From Streptomyces sp. APSN-46.1 (GTDB lineage: Bacteria > Actinomycetota > Actinomycetes > Streptomycetales > Streptomycetaceae): DNA of 64,000 nt. Each line of letters begins with the position of its first letter. Positions within the stretch are counted from its first letter, which is position 1. The notes beneath the pieces were generated by a model, which did no database searches, had not been told where the DNA came from, and was given only the letters and a program-made list of their open reading frames with translations. A program made the position numbers and the translations under genes. Location of the stretch: contig NZ_JALGRF010000002.1 in the NCBI RefSeq assembly GCF_022815725.1, forward strand, positions 248,001 through 312,000, in the 5' to 3' direction. Positions 17,347 to 25,320 of this stretch are shown piece after piece.

Positions 17347-18336
17347 GTGACCACCGCGGACGGTAACGCGATCGACGTGAGCGACGCGAGCGACGCGATC
17401 GACCTGATCACGATGGGGCGGATCGGGGTGGATCTCTACCCGCTGAGAACGGGCGTACCGCTCGCGGAGGCCGACACCTTCGGGAAGTTCCTCGGCGGAT
17501 CACCGACGAACGTCGCCGTCGCGGCGGCCCGGCTGGGGCGGCGGGTCGCGGTGATCACCCGGACCGGCGCGGATCCCTTCGGCGCGTACCTGCGGGCGGA
17601 GCTGCGGGGGTTCGGCGTCGATGACCGGTGGGTGGCGGAGGTGCCCGGGTACCCGACACCGCTGACGTTCTGCGAGATCTTCCCGCCGGACCATTTCCCG
17701 CTCTACTTCTACCGCTTGCCGAAGGCGCCGGACCTGGAGATCGAGCCGGGAGAGGTGGACACGGAGGCGGTGCGGGCCGCGAAGGTGTTCTGGATGACGG
17801 GCACGGGCCTGAGCGCCGAGCCGAGCCGCGCCGCGACCCTGGCCGCGCTGGAGGCCCGGGCGAAGTCCGGGATCACCGTCTTCGACCTGGACTGGCGGCC
17901 GATGCTGTGGTCGGGGGAGGCGGGGCCCTGGTACGAGCGGGCGCTGGGCCTGGCGACGGTCGCGGTCGGCAACGCCGAGGAGTGCGCGATCGCGACGGGA
18001 GAGAAGGACCCCCGCGCGGCGGCCCGTGCGCTGCTGGCGGCCGGCGTGGAACTGGCGGTGGTCAAACAGGGGCCCAAGGGCGTCCTCGCGGTGCACCGCG
18101 ACGGCACCGCGGTCGAGGTCCCGCCGGTCCCGGTCCAGGTCGTGAACGGGCTCGGGGCGGGCGACGCGTTCGGCGGCGCCCTGTGTCACGGGCTGCTCGC
18201 CGGGTGGGACCTGGAGCGGGTGATGCGCTACGCGAACGCGGCCGGGGCGATCGTGGCCTCGCGGCTGGCGTGCTCGACGGCGATGCCGTTTCCGGCCGAG
18301 GTGGAGGAGGTGCTGGGCCGTGCCGGTGCTGTCTGA
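17347..18336 (+). CDS. iolC: 5-dehydro-2-deoxygluconokinase
   Basis: A 329-aa PfkB/ribokinase-family kinase that phosphorylates 2-deoxy-5-keto-gluconate in inositol breakdown. PfkB signatures: GGSPTNVAVAAARLG near the N-terminus and GLGAGDAFGGAL with the catalytic Asp near residue 278. GTG at 17347 follows GGGAGGA by 6 bases; an ATG-like GTG upstream is rejected. First gene of iolC-iolB-iolD-mmsA; its last 17 bp overlap iolB. Confidence 0.92.
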   Translation: MTTADGNAIDVSDASDAIDLITMGRIGVDLYPLRTGVPLAEADTFGKFLGGSPTNVAVAAARLGRRVAVITRTGADPFGAYLRAELRGFGVDDRWVAEVPGYPTPLTFCEIFPPDHFPLYFYRLPKAPDLEIEPGEVDTEAVRAAKVFWMTGTGLSAEPSRAATLAALEARAKSGITVFDLDWRPMLWSGEAGPWYERALGLATVAVGNAEECAIATGEKDPRAAARALLAAGVELAVVKQGPKGVLAVHRDGTAVEVPPVPVQVVNGLGAGDAFGGALCHGLLAGWDLERVMRYANAAGAIVASRLACSTAMPFPAEVEEVLGRAGAV

Positions 18337-19279
18337 GACGGGGATGGAATGGACGCGGCTGCGGGTGCTGGACCTTGAGCCGGGGGAGGCGTACGGGTTC
18401 GAGTCGGGGGAGTGCGAGTGGATCGTGCTCCCGCTCTCGGGCGGGTGCGAGGTCCGCTGCCTGCCGAGTCCAGCCTCGCCGGCGTTTGAGGCGCGGGGTC
18501 TGGGGCGGAGCCCCGGCAGCGGACCGCAGGTCTTCGAACTGCGCGGGCGAGAAGGGGTGTTCCACGGCCCCACCGACTTCGCGTACGTGCCCCGGGACGC
18601 GCACGCGGAGATCGTGTCGGCCGCCGGAGGGCGGTTCGCGCTGGTCGGGGCGCGGTGCGAGAACGTGCTGCCCGCCCGGTACGGTCCTGCGGCCGGGGTA
18701 CCGGTCGAGCTGCGCGGGGCCGGGCGGTGTTCCCGCCAGGTCAACAACTTCGCCGCCGCCGACACCTTCGCGTGCGACCGGCTCATCGCCGTCGAGGTGC
18801 TCACCCCCGGCGGCAACTGGTCCTCGTACCCGCCGCACAAGCACGACGAGTACCGGCCGGGGGAGGAGTCCCGGCTGGAGGAGATCTACTACTTCGAGAT
18901 CGCCCCGCACGGGGACACACCCGGGCTCGGGTATCAGCGTGTCACCCCCTCCCCGGCAGGGAAGACCGACATCCTCGCCGAGGTGAGGAGCGGGGACGCG
19001 GTACTGATTCCGGACGGCTGGCACGGGCCGTCCATCGCCGTGCCCGGGCACGACATGTACTACCTCAACGTGATGGCCGGGCCCGGATCGACGCGGGAGT
19101 GGCTGATCTGCGACCACCCCGACCACGGCTGGATCCGCGGGACCTGGGCCGACCAGGACATCGACCCCAGACTGCCGTTCTCCGGTTCGCCGCGGGAACG
19201 AGAACGCGACCAAGAACGAGACCGAGACCAAGAACGAGACCGAGAACACGACCGAGACCGAGCGGAGGACGGCGCATGA
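18320..19279 (+). CDS. iolB: 5-deoxy-glucuronate isomerase
   Basis: A bicupin isomerase converting 5-deoxy-D-glucuronate to 2-deoxy-5-keto-gluconate. Core motifs: GPTDFAYVPRDAHAEI, GGNWSSYPPHKHDEYRPGEESRLEEIYYF with metal ligands, and VLIPDGWHGP. Two oddities: about 20 extra residues (LPSPASPAFEARGLGRSPGSG) sit near residues 49-70 where the family has a short turn, and they are encoded by a dispersed Streptomyces repeat; and the C-terminus ends in ~25 residues of Arg/Glu/Asp repeats. GTG at 18320 overlaps iolC; the stop overlaps the iolD start (ATGA), implying coupling. Confidence 0.93.
   Translation: MPVLSETGMEWTRLRVLDLEPGEAYGFESGECEWIVLPLSGGCEVRCLPSPASPAFEARGLGRSPGSGPQVFELRGREGVFHGPTDFAYVPRDAHAEIVSAAGGRFALVGARCENVLPARYGPAAGVPVELRGAGRCSRQVNNFAAADTFACDRLIAVEVLTPGGNWSSYPPHKHDEYRPGEESRLEEIYYFEIAPHGDTPGLGYQRVTPSPAGKTDILAEVRSGDAVLIPDGWHGPSIAVPGHDMYYLNVMAGPGSTREWLICDHPDHGWIRGTWADQDIDPRLPFSGSPRERERDQERDRDQERDREHDRDRAEDGA
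18469..18519 (+). repeat. Dispersed Streptomyces repeat inserted in iolB
   Basis: Two hairpins in tandem: GCCTC/GAGGC (18473-18477, 18488-18492, enclosing GCCGGCGTTT) and GGGGC-GGA-GCCCC (18502-18514). This pattern is known to me as a common intergenic repeat of Streptomyces genomes. Here it lies in frame inside a coding sequence. Confidence 0.65.
19209..19262 (+). repeat. 18-bp tandem repeat at the iolB 3' end
   Basis: ACCAAGAACGAGACCGAG occurs twice exactly (19209, 19227) with a diverged third copy to 19262, encoding a run of Asp, Arg, Gln and Glu at the IolB C-terminus. Confidence 0.85.
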
Positions 19280-21147
19280 CGAGGCTGACCGTGGCACAGG
19301 CCCTCGTACGGTTCCTGGCCCGCCAGTACACCGAGCGCGACGGCCGCCGCCACCGGCTCATCGCCGCCACCTGGGGGATCTTCGGCCACGGCAACGTCGC
19401 CGGCATCGGCCAGGCGCTCCTGGAGACCGGTCGGCAGGACATGCCGTTCCTCCAGGGCCGCAACGAGCAGGCCATGGTGCACGCCGCCGTCGGGTACGCC
19501 CGCCAGTCCGGCCGGCTCTCCGCGCACGCCGTCACCACCTCCATCGGCCCCGGGGCGACGAACCTCGTGACCGGTGCGGCCCTCGCCACCATCAACCGGA
19601 TCCCGGTGCTCCTGCTGCCCGGCGACAGCTTCGCCACCCGGCCCGCCGATCCGGTGCTCCAGCAGCTCGAAGTCCCCTCCGCCGGCGACATCTCCGTCAA
19701 CGACACGCTGCGGCCCGTCTCCCGCTACTTCGACCGCGTCACCCGCCCCGAGGCCCTGATCCCGGCCGCCCTCCAGGCCATGCGGGTGCTCACCGACCCG
19801 GTAACGACCGGGGCCGTCACCCTCGCCCTGCCGCAGGACGTCCAGGCCGAGGCCTGGGACTGGCCCGACGCGTTCTTCCGCGAACGGGTGTGGGGCGTGC
19901 GGCGGCCCCGCCCCGACCGGGCGGAGCTCGCCGGGGCCGCCGAGCTCGTACGGGGCTCCGCGCGCCCGCTGCTCATCGCCGGCGGCGGGATCCGGCACAG
20001 CGCGGCCCAGGCCGCCCTGGCGGAGTTCGCCGAGGCCACCGGGATCCCCGTGGCCAGCACCCAGGCCGGCAAGGGCGCCCTCCCCCACGACCATCCCGCC
20101 GAGGTGGGCGGGGTCGGGCACACGGGGACCGGGACCGCCGACGAACTGGCCCGGGAGGCCGATCTGGTGATCGCCGCCGGGACCCGGCTGACGGATTTCA
20201 CCACCGCCTCCGCGACCCTGTTCCACCATCCCGCCGTCCGGTTCATCGGCCTCAACCTCGACCCGTACGACGCCCACAAGCTCGCCGCCCGGCCCCTCGT
20301 GAGCGACGCCCGCGAAGGACTGGAGGGGCTCCGGCGGGCGGTCGCCGGCCACCGCGTGGATTCCGGGTACGAGTCGGCGTACAAAGAAAGGAAACGGCTC
20401 TGGGAACAGCGCGTCGACCGGGCCTACGCCGCTCCCGACGAGGACGGCGTCCCCACCCAGGCCCAGGTGCTCGGGCTGCTCGACGCGCTCGTGGACGGCG
20501 ACGACATCCTGATCAACGCGGCCGGATCGCTCCCCGGCGACCTGCACAAGCTCTGGCGGGCCCGGTCCGCCGACCAGTACCACGTGGAGTACGGGTACTC
20601 CTGCATGGGCTACGAGATTCCGGCCGCCATCGGTACGGCCCTCGCCGCGCCCGGCCGCCCGGTGTGGGCGCTGGTCGGCGACGGGACGTACCTGATGAAC
20701 CCGACCGAGATCGTCACCGCCGTGCAGGAGGGCATCCCCGTCAACGTGGTCATCCTCGACAACCACGGCTACGCCTCGATCGGCGGACTCTCCGGGGCGG
20801 TGGGCGGCGAGGGATTCGGGACGGCGTACCGCTTCCGGGGGGTGGACGGCCTGTACAGCGGCGACCCGCTGCCCTTGGACCTCGCGGCCAACGCCGCCTC
20901 CCTCGGGATGGCCGTGATGCGTACCCGCACCATCGGTGACCTGCGGAAAGCCCTCGCGGAAGCGCGGGCGGCGGACCGTCCCACATGTGTCTACGCACAG
21001 ACCCGAACACCCGACACTGTGTCGGGCCCGCCTCCGGCACAGGCGTGGTGGGATGTTCCCGTGGCCGAGACCGCGACCCGTGCGGCGGCGGTCAAGGCCC
21101 GCGAAGAGTACGACCGGCAAGCCGCGCAGCGACGTCGCCATCTGTGA
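19276..21147 (+). CDS. iolD: 3D-(3,5/4)-trihydroxycyclohexane-1,2-dione acylhydrolase
   Basis: A 623-aa thiamine-diphosphate enzyme that hydrolyses the ring C-C bond of the inositol-derived trione to 5-deoxy-glucuronate. Three ThDP-family domains: an N-terminal PYR domain (GRNEQAMVHAAVGYARQSG with the catalytic Glu), a central domain, and the PP domain with metal-binding GDGTYLMNPTEIVTAVQEG and NVVILDN. ATG overlaps the iolB stop. Length is normal. Together with IolB, IolC and MmsA it forms the downstream half of inositol catabolism. Confidence 0.94.
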   Translation: MTRLTVAQALVRFLARQYTERDGRRHRLIAATWGIFGHGNVAGIGQALLETGRQDMPFLQGRNEQAMVHAAVGYARQSGRLSAHAVTTSIGPGATNLVTGAALATINRIPVLLLPGDSFATRPADPVLQQLEVPSAGDISVNDTLRPVSRYFDRVTRPEALIPAALQAMRVLTDPVTTGAVTLALPQDVQAEAWDWPDAFFRERVWGVRRPRPDRAELAGAAELVRGSARPLLIAGGGIRHSAAQAALAEFAEATGIPVASTQAGKGALPHDHPAEVGGVGHTGTGTADELAREADLVIAAGTRLTDFTTASATLFHHPAVRFIGLNLDPYDAHKLAARPLVSDAREGLEGLRRAVAGHRVDSGYESAYKERKRLWEQRVDRAYAAPDEDGVPTQAQVLGLLDALVDGDDILINAAGSLPGDLHKLWRARSADQYHVEYGYSCMGYEIPAAIGTALAAPGRPVWALVGDGTYLMNPTEIVTAVQEGIPVNVVILDNHGYASIGGLSGAVGGEGFGTAYRFRGVDGLYSGDPLPLDLAANAASLGMAVMRTRTIGDLRKALAEARAADRPTCVYAQTRTPDTVSGPPPAQAWWDVPVAETATRAAAVKAREEYDRQAAQRRRHL

Positions 21148-21160
21148 AGGAGCAAGGCAA

Positions 21161-22660
21161 ATGAAGACCGTCAACCACTGGATCGGTGGCAAGACCGTCG
21201 AGGGCGCGTCGGGCAACTACGGCCCGGTCACCGACCCGGCGACCGGTGAGGTCACCACGCAGGTCGCCCTCGCCTCGGCCGAGGAGGTCGACGCGGCGGT
21301 ACAGGTCGCGAAGGAGGCGTTCGAGAGCTGGGGCCAGTCCTCGCTGGCCGCCCGCACCAAGGTGCTGTTCGCCTACCGCGCCCTGCTGGACGCCAACCGC
21401 GACGCCATCGCCGAACTGATCACCGCCGAGCACGGCAAGGTGCACTCGGACGCGCTGGGCGAGGTCGCGCGCGGGCTGGAGATCGTCGAGCTGGCCTGCG
21501 GCATCACCGCGCAGCTCAAGGGCGAGCTGTCCACGTCCGTGTCCAGCCGCGTGGACGTCGCCGCCATCCGCCAGCCCATCGGCGTGGTCGCGGGCATCAC
21601 CCCGTTCAACTTCCCGGCGATGGTCCCGATGTGGATGTTCCCGCTGGCCGTGGCCTGCGGAAACACCTTCATCCTCAAGCCGAGCGAGAAGGACCCGTCG
21701 GCCTCCGTCAAGCTCGCCGAGCTGGCGAGCGAGGCCGGTCTGCCGGCGGGCGTGCTGAACGTCGTCCACGGCGACAAGGTGGCCGTGGACGCGCTGCTCG
21801 CGCACCCCGACATCGCCGCCGTGTCGTTCGTCGGCTCCACCCCGATCGCCCGCCACATCCACACCACCGCCTCCGCCAACGGCAAGCGCGTCCAGGCGCT
21901 GGGCGGCGCCAAGAACCACATGCTGGTGCTGCCGGACGCCGACCTGGACGCGGCCGCCGACGCGGCGGTCTCGGCCGCCTACGGCTCGGCCGGTGAGCGC
22001 TGCATGGCGATCTCCGCCGTCGTGGCCGTCGGCTCCATCGCCGACACGCTGGTGGAGAAGATCCGCGAGCGCGCCGAGAAGATCAAGATCGGCCCCGGCA
22101 ACGACCCGACCTCCGAGATGGGCCCGCTGATCACCGCCGCCCACCGCGACAAGGTCGCCTCGTACGTGAAGGGCGCGGCCGACCAGGGCGCGGACGTCGT
22201 CCTGGACGGTACGGGTTACACGGTCGACGGCTTCGAGAACGGCCACTGGATCGGCCTGTCGCTGCTGGACAACGTGAAGACCGACTCCGACGCCTACCGC
22301 GACGAGATCTTCGGCCCGGTGCTGTGCGTACTGCGCACCGAGACCTACGAGGAGGGCGTGGCGCTCATCAACGCCTCGCCGTTCGGCAACGGCACCGCGA
22401 TCTTCACCCGCGACGGCGGCGCGGCCCGCCGCTTCCAGCTGGAGATCCAGGCGGGCATGGTCGGCGTCAACGTGCCGATCCCGGTGCCGGTGGGCTACCA
22501 CTCCTTCGGTGGCTGGAAGGACTCGCTCTTCGGCGACCTCCACATCTACGGGAACGACGGCATCCACTTCTACACCCGCGGCAAGGTCGTCACGACCCGC
22601 TGGCCGGACCCCTCGGACGCCCCGGCGGGCGTGGACCTCGGGTTCCCGCGCAACCACTGA
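21161..22660 (+). CDS. mmsA: Methylmalonate/malonate-semialdehyde dehydrogenase (CoA-acylating)
   Basis: A 499-aa aldehyde dehydrogenase giving acetyl-CoA or propionyl-CoA and CO2; in the iol pathway (IolA) it handles malonate semialdehyde. Signatures: GITPFNFPAMVPMWMFP, KPSEKDPSA, VSFVGSTPIARHI and catalytic Cys281 in AGERCMAISAVV. GAAGGAGCAAGG precedes the ATG. It follows iolD by 13 bp, so it is the last gene of the operon and ends at a hairpin shared with the convergent DUF916 gene. Confidence 0.95.
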   Translation: MKTVNHWIGGKTVEGASGNYGPVTDPATGEVTTQVALASAEEVDAAVQVAKEAFESWGQSSLAARTKVLFAYRALLDANRDAIAELITAEHGKVHSDALGEVARGLEIVELACGITAQLKGELSTSVSSRVDVAAIRQPIGVVAGITPFNFPAMVPMWMFPLAVACGNTFILKPSEKDPSASVKLAELASEAGLPAGVLNVVHGDKVAVDALLAHPDIAAVSFVGSTPIARHIHTTASANGKRVQALGGAKNHMLVLPDADLDAAADAAVSAAYGSAGERCMAISAVVAVGSIADTLVEKIRERAEKIKIGPGNDPTSEMGPLITAAHRDKVASYVKGAADQGADVVLDGTGYTVDGFENGHWIGLSLLDNVKTDSDAYRDEIFGPVLCVLRTETYEEGVALINASPFGNGTAIFTRDGGAARRFQLEIQAGMVGVNVPIPVPVGYHSFGGWKDSLFGDLHIYGNDGIHFYTRGKVVTTRWPDPSDAPAGVDLGFPRNH

Positions 22661-22698
22661 CGGACCGGCCCCGGTATTCCGGCGGCCGGCCCGCCGCA

Positions 22699-22736
22699 CC
22701 ACTCGCCCCTCGCGCCCTCATGCGGGGGGCGAGTGG
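22699..22736. terminator. Hairpin between mmsA and the convergent DUF916 gene
   Basis: CCACTCGCCCC / GGGGCGAGTGG, a perfect 11-bp stem with a 16-nt loop. The right arm lies inside the last codons of the convergent gene, so it can serve both directions. Confidence 0.7.
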
Positions 22737-23728
22737 CGTCGGCGCCGCAGCACCCGGACGGCGATCCCGGCGCCGGTCAGCAGGAGTGCGGCGCCCGCGG
22801 CCGGCCAGGGTACGGCGATGAAGGCTGCCTCCGATTCCGAGGCCAGGTCCGGGTACGTGGCCGAGCCCGCCGCCACGTTGACGGTCACCCGGTCCAACTG
22901 CGGTGCGTCCGGCCACGGCTCGGTCAGCTCGATCCGCTGCCCGGGCAGCAGCGTCAGCTTCAGTTCGCGCGCCGGCCGGTCCAGCACCTCCCGCCCGAAC
23001 AGTCCCTCGGCGGACACCGCCACTTTCGGGTCGACGACCACGTTGCCCCGGTTGACCAGGGTGTACGAGATGGTGGCGTGGGCGTCCTTGACCCAGGGCA
23101 CCAGCGGTGCGCTCCGGCTGACCTTCACGTCCTCCACGCTCAGCCCGGGGGTCAGCGGCCCCGGCACCCGGAAGTACAGCCGGGCGCCGACCTGGCGCTT
23201 GACCCCGACCTGGACCTTGCCGTCCTTCTGGACGCCCTCCACGACGGTGTTGAGCGCGACGATGCCGCCGACGTGGTCGCCCGGGGTCGCGTCCTCGGGG
23301 ACCTTCACCGTGAAGGAGATGTCCTTGCGGCCCTTGGGCGGCACGGTGACGGTGCTCGCGGCCTCCGCGGCCTCCGCGGCCTCCGGGACCAGCGTGATCC
23401 ACGCGCCGGCGTCCTTGGGCTTCGTCTCGACGGGGAGCAGCGCGAAGGCGCCGCCCGCCCGGGTGTTGACGGCGTCGGTCGCGAAGACCTGGAACGTCAG
23501 CTCCGTGTCGGAGGAGTTCAGGATCGTCGCGCTGTCGGTGACGGTGGTCCCGGCGGCGCCCTGGTGGAAGAAGTACGCGCGGTCCGTCATCGCCGCTCCG
23601 GCCGGGGGCGTCGGGAAGACCCCCCAGGTGCCGTTGTCCGCGGCCGTCGCGGTGGCGGCGGGGAGCAGCCCCGAGCCCAGGAGGAGCAGGCCGAGGAGCA
23701 GACCGTACAGGGAGGTGCGGGTGCGCAT
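22718..23728 (-). CDS. DUF916-type membrane-anchored surface protein (WxL-interacting-like)
   Basis: A 336-aa exported protein: signal peptide (LLLGLLLLGSGLLPAATATAA), two Ig-like beta-sandwich regions and one C-terminal membrane helix (AVPWPAAGAALLLTGAGIAV) followed by RRRRHS, so it is held outside the membrane. The start WGVFPTPPAGA and the layout fit DUF916, the family of WxL-interacting proteins in Firmicutes. EAAEAAEAA is a short repeat. It lies 91 bp after a WxL-like gene on the same strand, so the two may form a surface complex. Its role in Streptomyces is unknown. Confidence 0.8.
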   Translation of the reverse strand: MRTRTSLYGLLLGLLLLGSGLLPAATATAADNGTWGVFPTPPAGAAMTDRAYFFHQGAAGTTVTDSATILNSSDTELTFQVFATDAVNTRAGGAFALLPVETKPKDAGAWITLVPEAAEAAEAASTVTVPPKGRKDISFTVKVPEDATPGDHVGGIVALNTVVEGVQKDGKVQVGVKRQVGARLYFRVPGPLTPGLSVEDVKVSRSAPLVPWVKDAHATISYTLVNRGNVVVDPKVAVSAEGLFGREVLDRPARELKLTLLPGQRIELTEPWPDAPQLDRVTVNVAAGSATYPDLASESEAAFIAVPWPAAGAALLLTGAGIAVRVLRRRRHSPPA

Positions 23729-23819
23729 GGGCGGGTCTCCAGAGGGGGTGGCGCACGGGATGCGGGAAAGGTGGTGCGGGGCCGGAGCGCCGCACCACCC
23801 TGGAGCCGAGCTGTGCCGG

Positions 23820-25112
23820 TCAGGCGATCGAGAAGGTCACGACCGTCTGGTAGGTGTCCGCGAACATGAACGGCGGGAGCTGGATCATCCCGGCGCCGCC
23901 GACGGCGAACTCACCGCCGGTCAGCTCCTCCCCGCCGGCGGCCTGGGAGGCCACCTTCATCGGGGTGTCGGAGATCGCCCCGGGCGTGCCCGCGGTGCAG
24001 GTGCTCGGGCTGTCCGGGTTGGTCACGGTGCAGGAGGGCTGGATGCCGATCTGCGCCTTCGCCATCGAGTGGCCGGTGGTCTGGTTCAGGAACGGCGTAC
24101 GGGTCGCCGTCACATCCCAGCCGAGCGAGCCGCCGCGGAAGTCCTGGACGGTCGCGGCGTTGAAGACGCCGACCACCGACTGGGCCTTGCCGTTGATGGT
24201 GACCGAGCCGAAGCTGACGGCCGGCTGGCCGTCCTTCGGGCCGAGGGCCAGCGGCCCGGGCAGCACCTCGACGTCGACCGGGTTCTTCACACCCGCCTGG
24301 TCCTCCAGGAACACGAACGACTTGTACGGGGTGACCGAGCCGTCGATCTTGATGGCGTCGGCCTTCTTGGTGACGGTGACGGTGCAGGTGGCGATGCCGG
24401 ACGCGTCCGCCGAGCCGGTGCCCGTGTCACCGGTGGCCGCACCGGCGAGCAGGGCGGAGCAGGTCACCGCCCCGGCCGGGAAGTTGGCGCCGGAGGCGAC
24501 GACGGCGGTGCCCGCCTTGCCGCTGTTGGGCGTCAGCTTCGTGGTGACCGGGTCCTTGGGCAGGGCCTCGACCGCGATCGAGCCGATCGCGGCGCTGGGG
24601 CGCGGCTTCGGGGTGCAGACGGTGGTGAAGACCGTGCCGCCGAGGTCGGCGTCGGTGACCATCTGGTCGAGCTTGACGTCGATCGTCATGCCCTCGGTGC
24701 CGTCCGGGATCTTGATGGTGCCCGTGACCGGGCCCGGGTCCAGGGGCACGCCCGGGGTGACGGTGACCGTCTCGGGCTGGCCGGTGACCGTCTGCGGGGC
24801 GCCGTTCACGAGCAGCGCGACCTTGGTCGTGTTCTTGGTGGTCACCGCGAACTGGGGGATCAGCGGGCTGGCGCCCGGGTCGATCGAGATCGGGACGACA
24901 TCCCCGGCCTTGGCACCGTCCGGCACGGTGACCGTGAAGTTCTGGTTGCCGGAACCGTCGGCCTGCGGCGCCGGGGCGTCGCACTCCACGAACACCGCTG
25001 TGGTCTTGGTCGCGGCCTGCGCCGTCCCCGTCAGACCCACGACGCCACCCGTCAGGGCCAGGGACAACGCGCCCGCCCCGGCCAGAACTCTTCGTCGGAA
25101 CGTTGTACTCAC
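23820..25112 (-). CDS. Secreted WxL-like surface protein
   Basis: A 430-aa exported protein with a clear signal peptide (AGALSLALTGGVVGLTGTAQA) and no membrane anchor. The central part is Thr/Val-rich with repeated beta-sandwich character and paired cysteines. The C-terminal ~170 residues resemble a WxL domain: GVFNAATVQDFRGGSLGW corresponds to the first motif, and the protein ends in a Tyr-containing strand ADTYQTVVTFSIA as in the second, though the Trp spacing is not canonical. WxL domains bind peptidoglycan. The downstream DUF916 gene supports the reading, but this remains by-eye. Confidence 0.65.
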   Translation of the reverse strand: MSTTFRRRVLAGAGALSLALTGGVVGLTGTAQAATKTTAVFVECDAPAPQADGSGNQNFTVTVPDGAKAGDVVPISIDPGASPLIPQFAVTTKNTTKVALLVNGAPQTVTGQPETVTVTPGVPLDPGPVTGTIKIPDGTEGMTIDVKLDQMVTDADLGGTVFTTVCTPKPRPSAAIGSIAVEALPKDPVTTKLTPNSGKAGTAVVASGANFPAGAVTCSALLAGAATGDTGTGSADASGIATCTVTVTKKADAIKIDGSVTPYKSFVFLEDQAGVKNPVDVEVLPGPLALGPKDGQPAVSFGSVTINGKAQSVVGVFNAATVQDFRGGSLGWDVTATRTPFLNQTTGHSMAKAQIGIQPSCTVTNPDSPSTCTAGTPGAISDTPMKVASQAAGGEELTGGEFAVGGAGMIQLPPFMFADTYQTVVTFSIA

Positions 25113-25261
25113 TGGGTCGCGACTCCTTCGTCAGACGAACCCTCCCCCCACCCGCTGTGTGGAGGAGGCCGAGCCGGTGCGGTGGCCGACATTGACGCGT
25201 CGCGGTGATGAGAAGTCAATGACTTCCCTTCGGGTGGAGGGCGTGGAAGGACACAGAAATT

Positions 25262-25294
25262 GATGTGCCATCAGAACCGGTCTGATGGCACATC
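25262..25294 (-). terminator. Perfect 14-bp inverted repeat after the S8 peptidase
   Basis: GATGTGCCATCAGA / TCTGATGGCACATC with a 5-nt loop, 27 bp downstream of the peptidase stop. On the minus strand it is followed by AATTTCTGT, so it probably ends that transcript. It also lies 150 bp upstream of the WxL-like gene and could double as an operator. Confidence 0.65.
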
Positions 25295-25320
25295 GGGTCC
25301 TGAAGGGTCCCGGGGACCGC

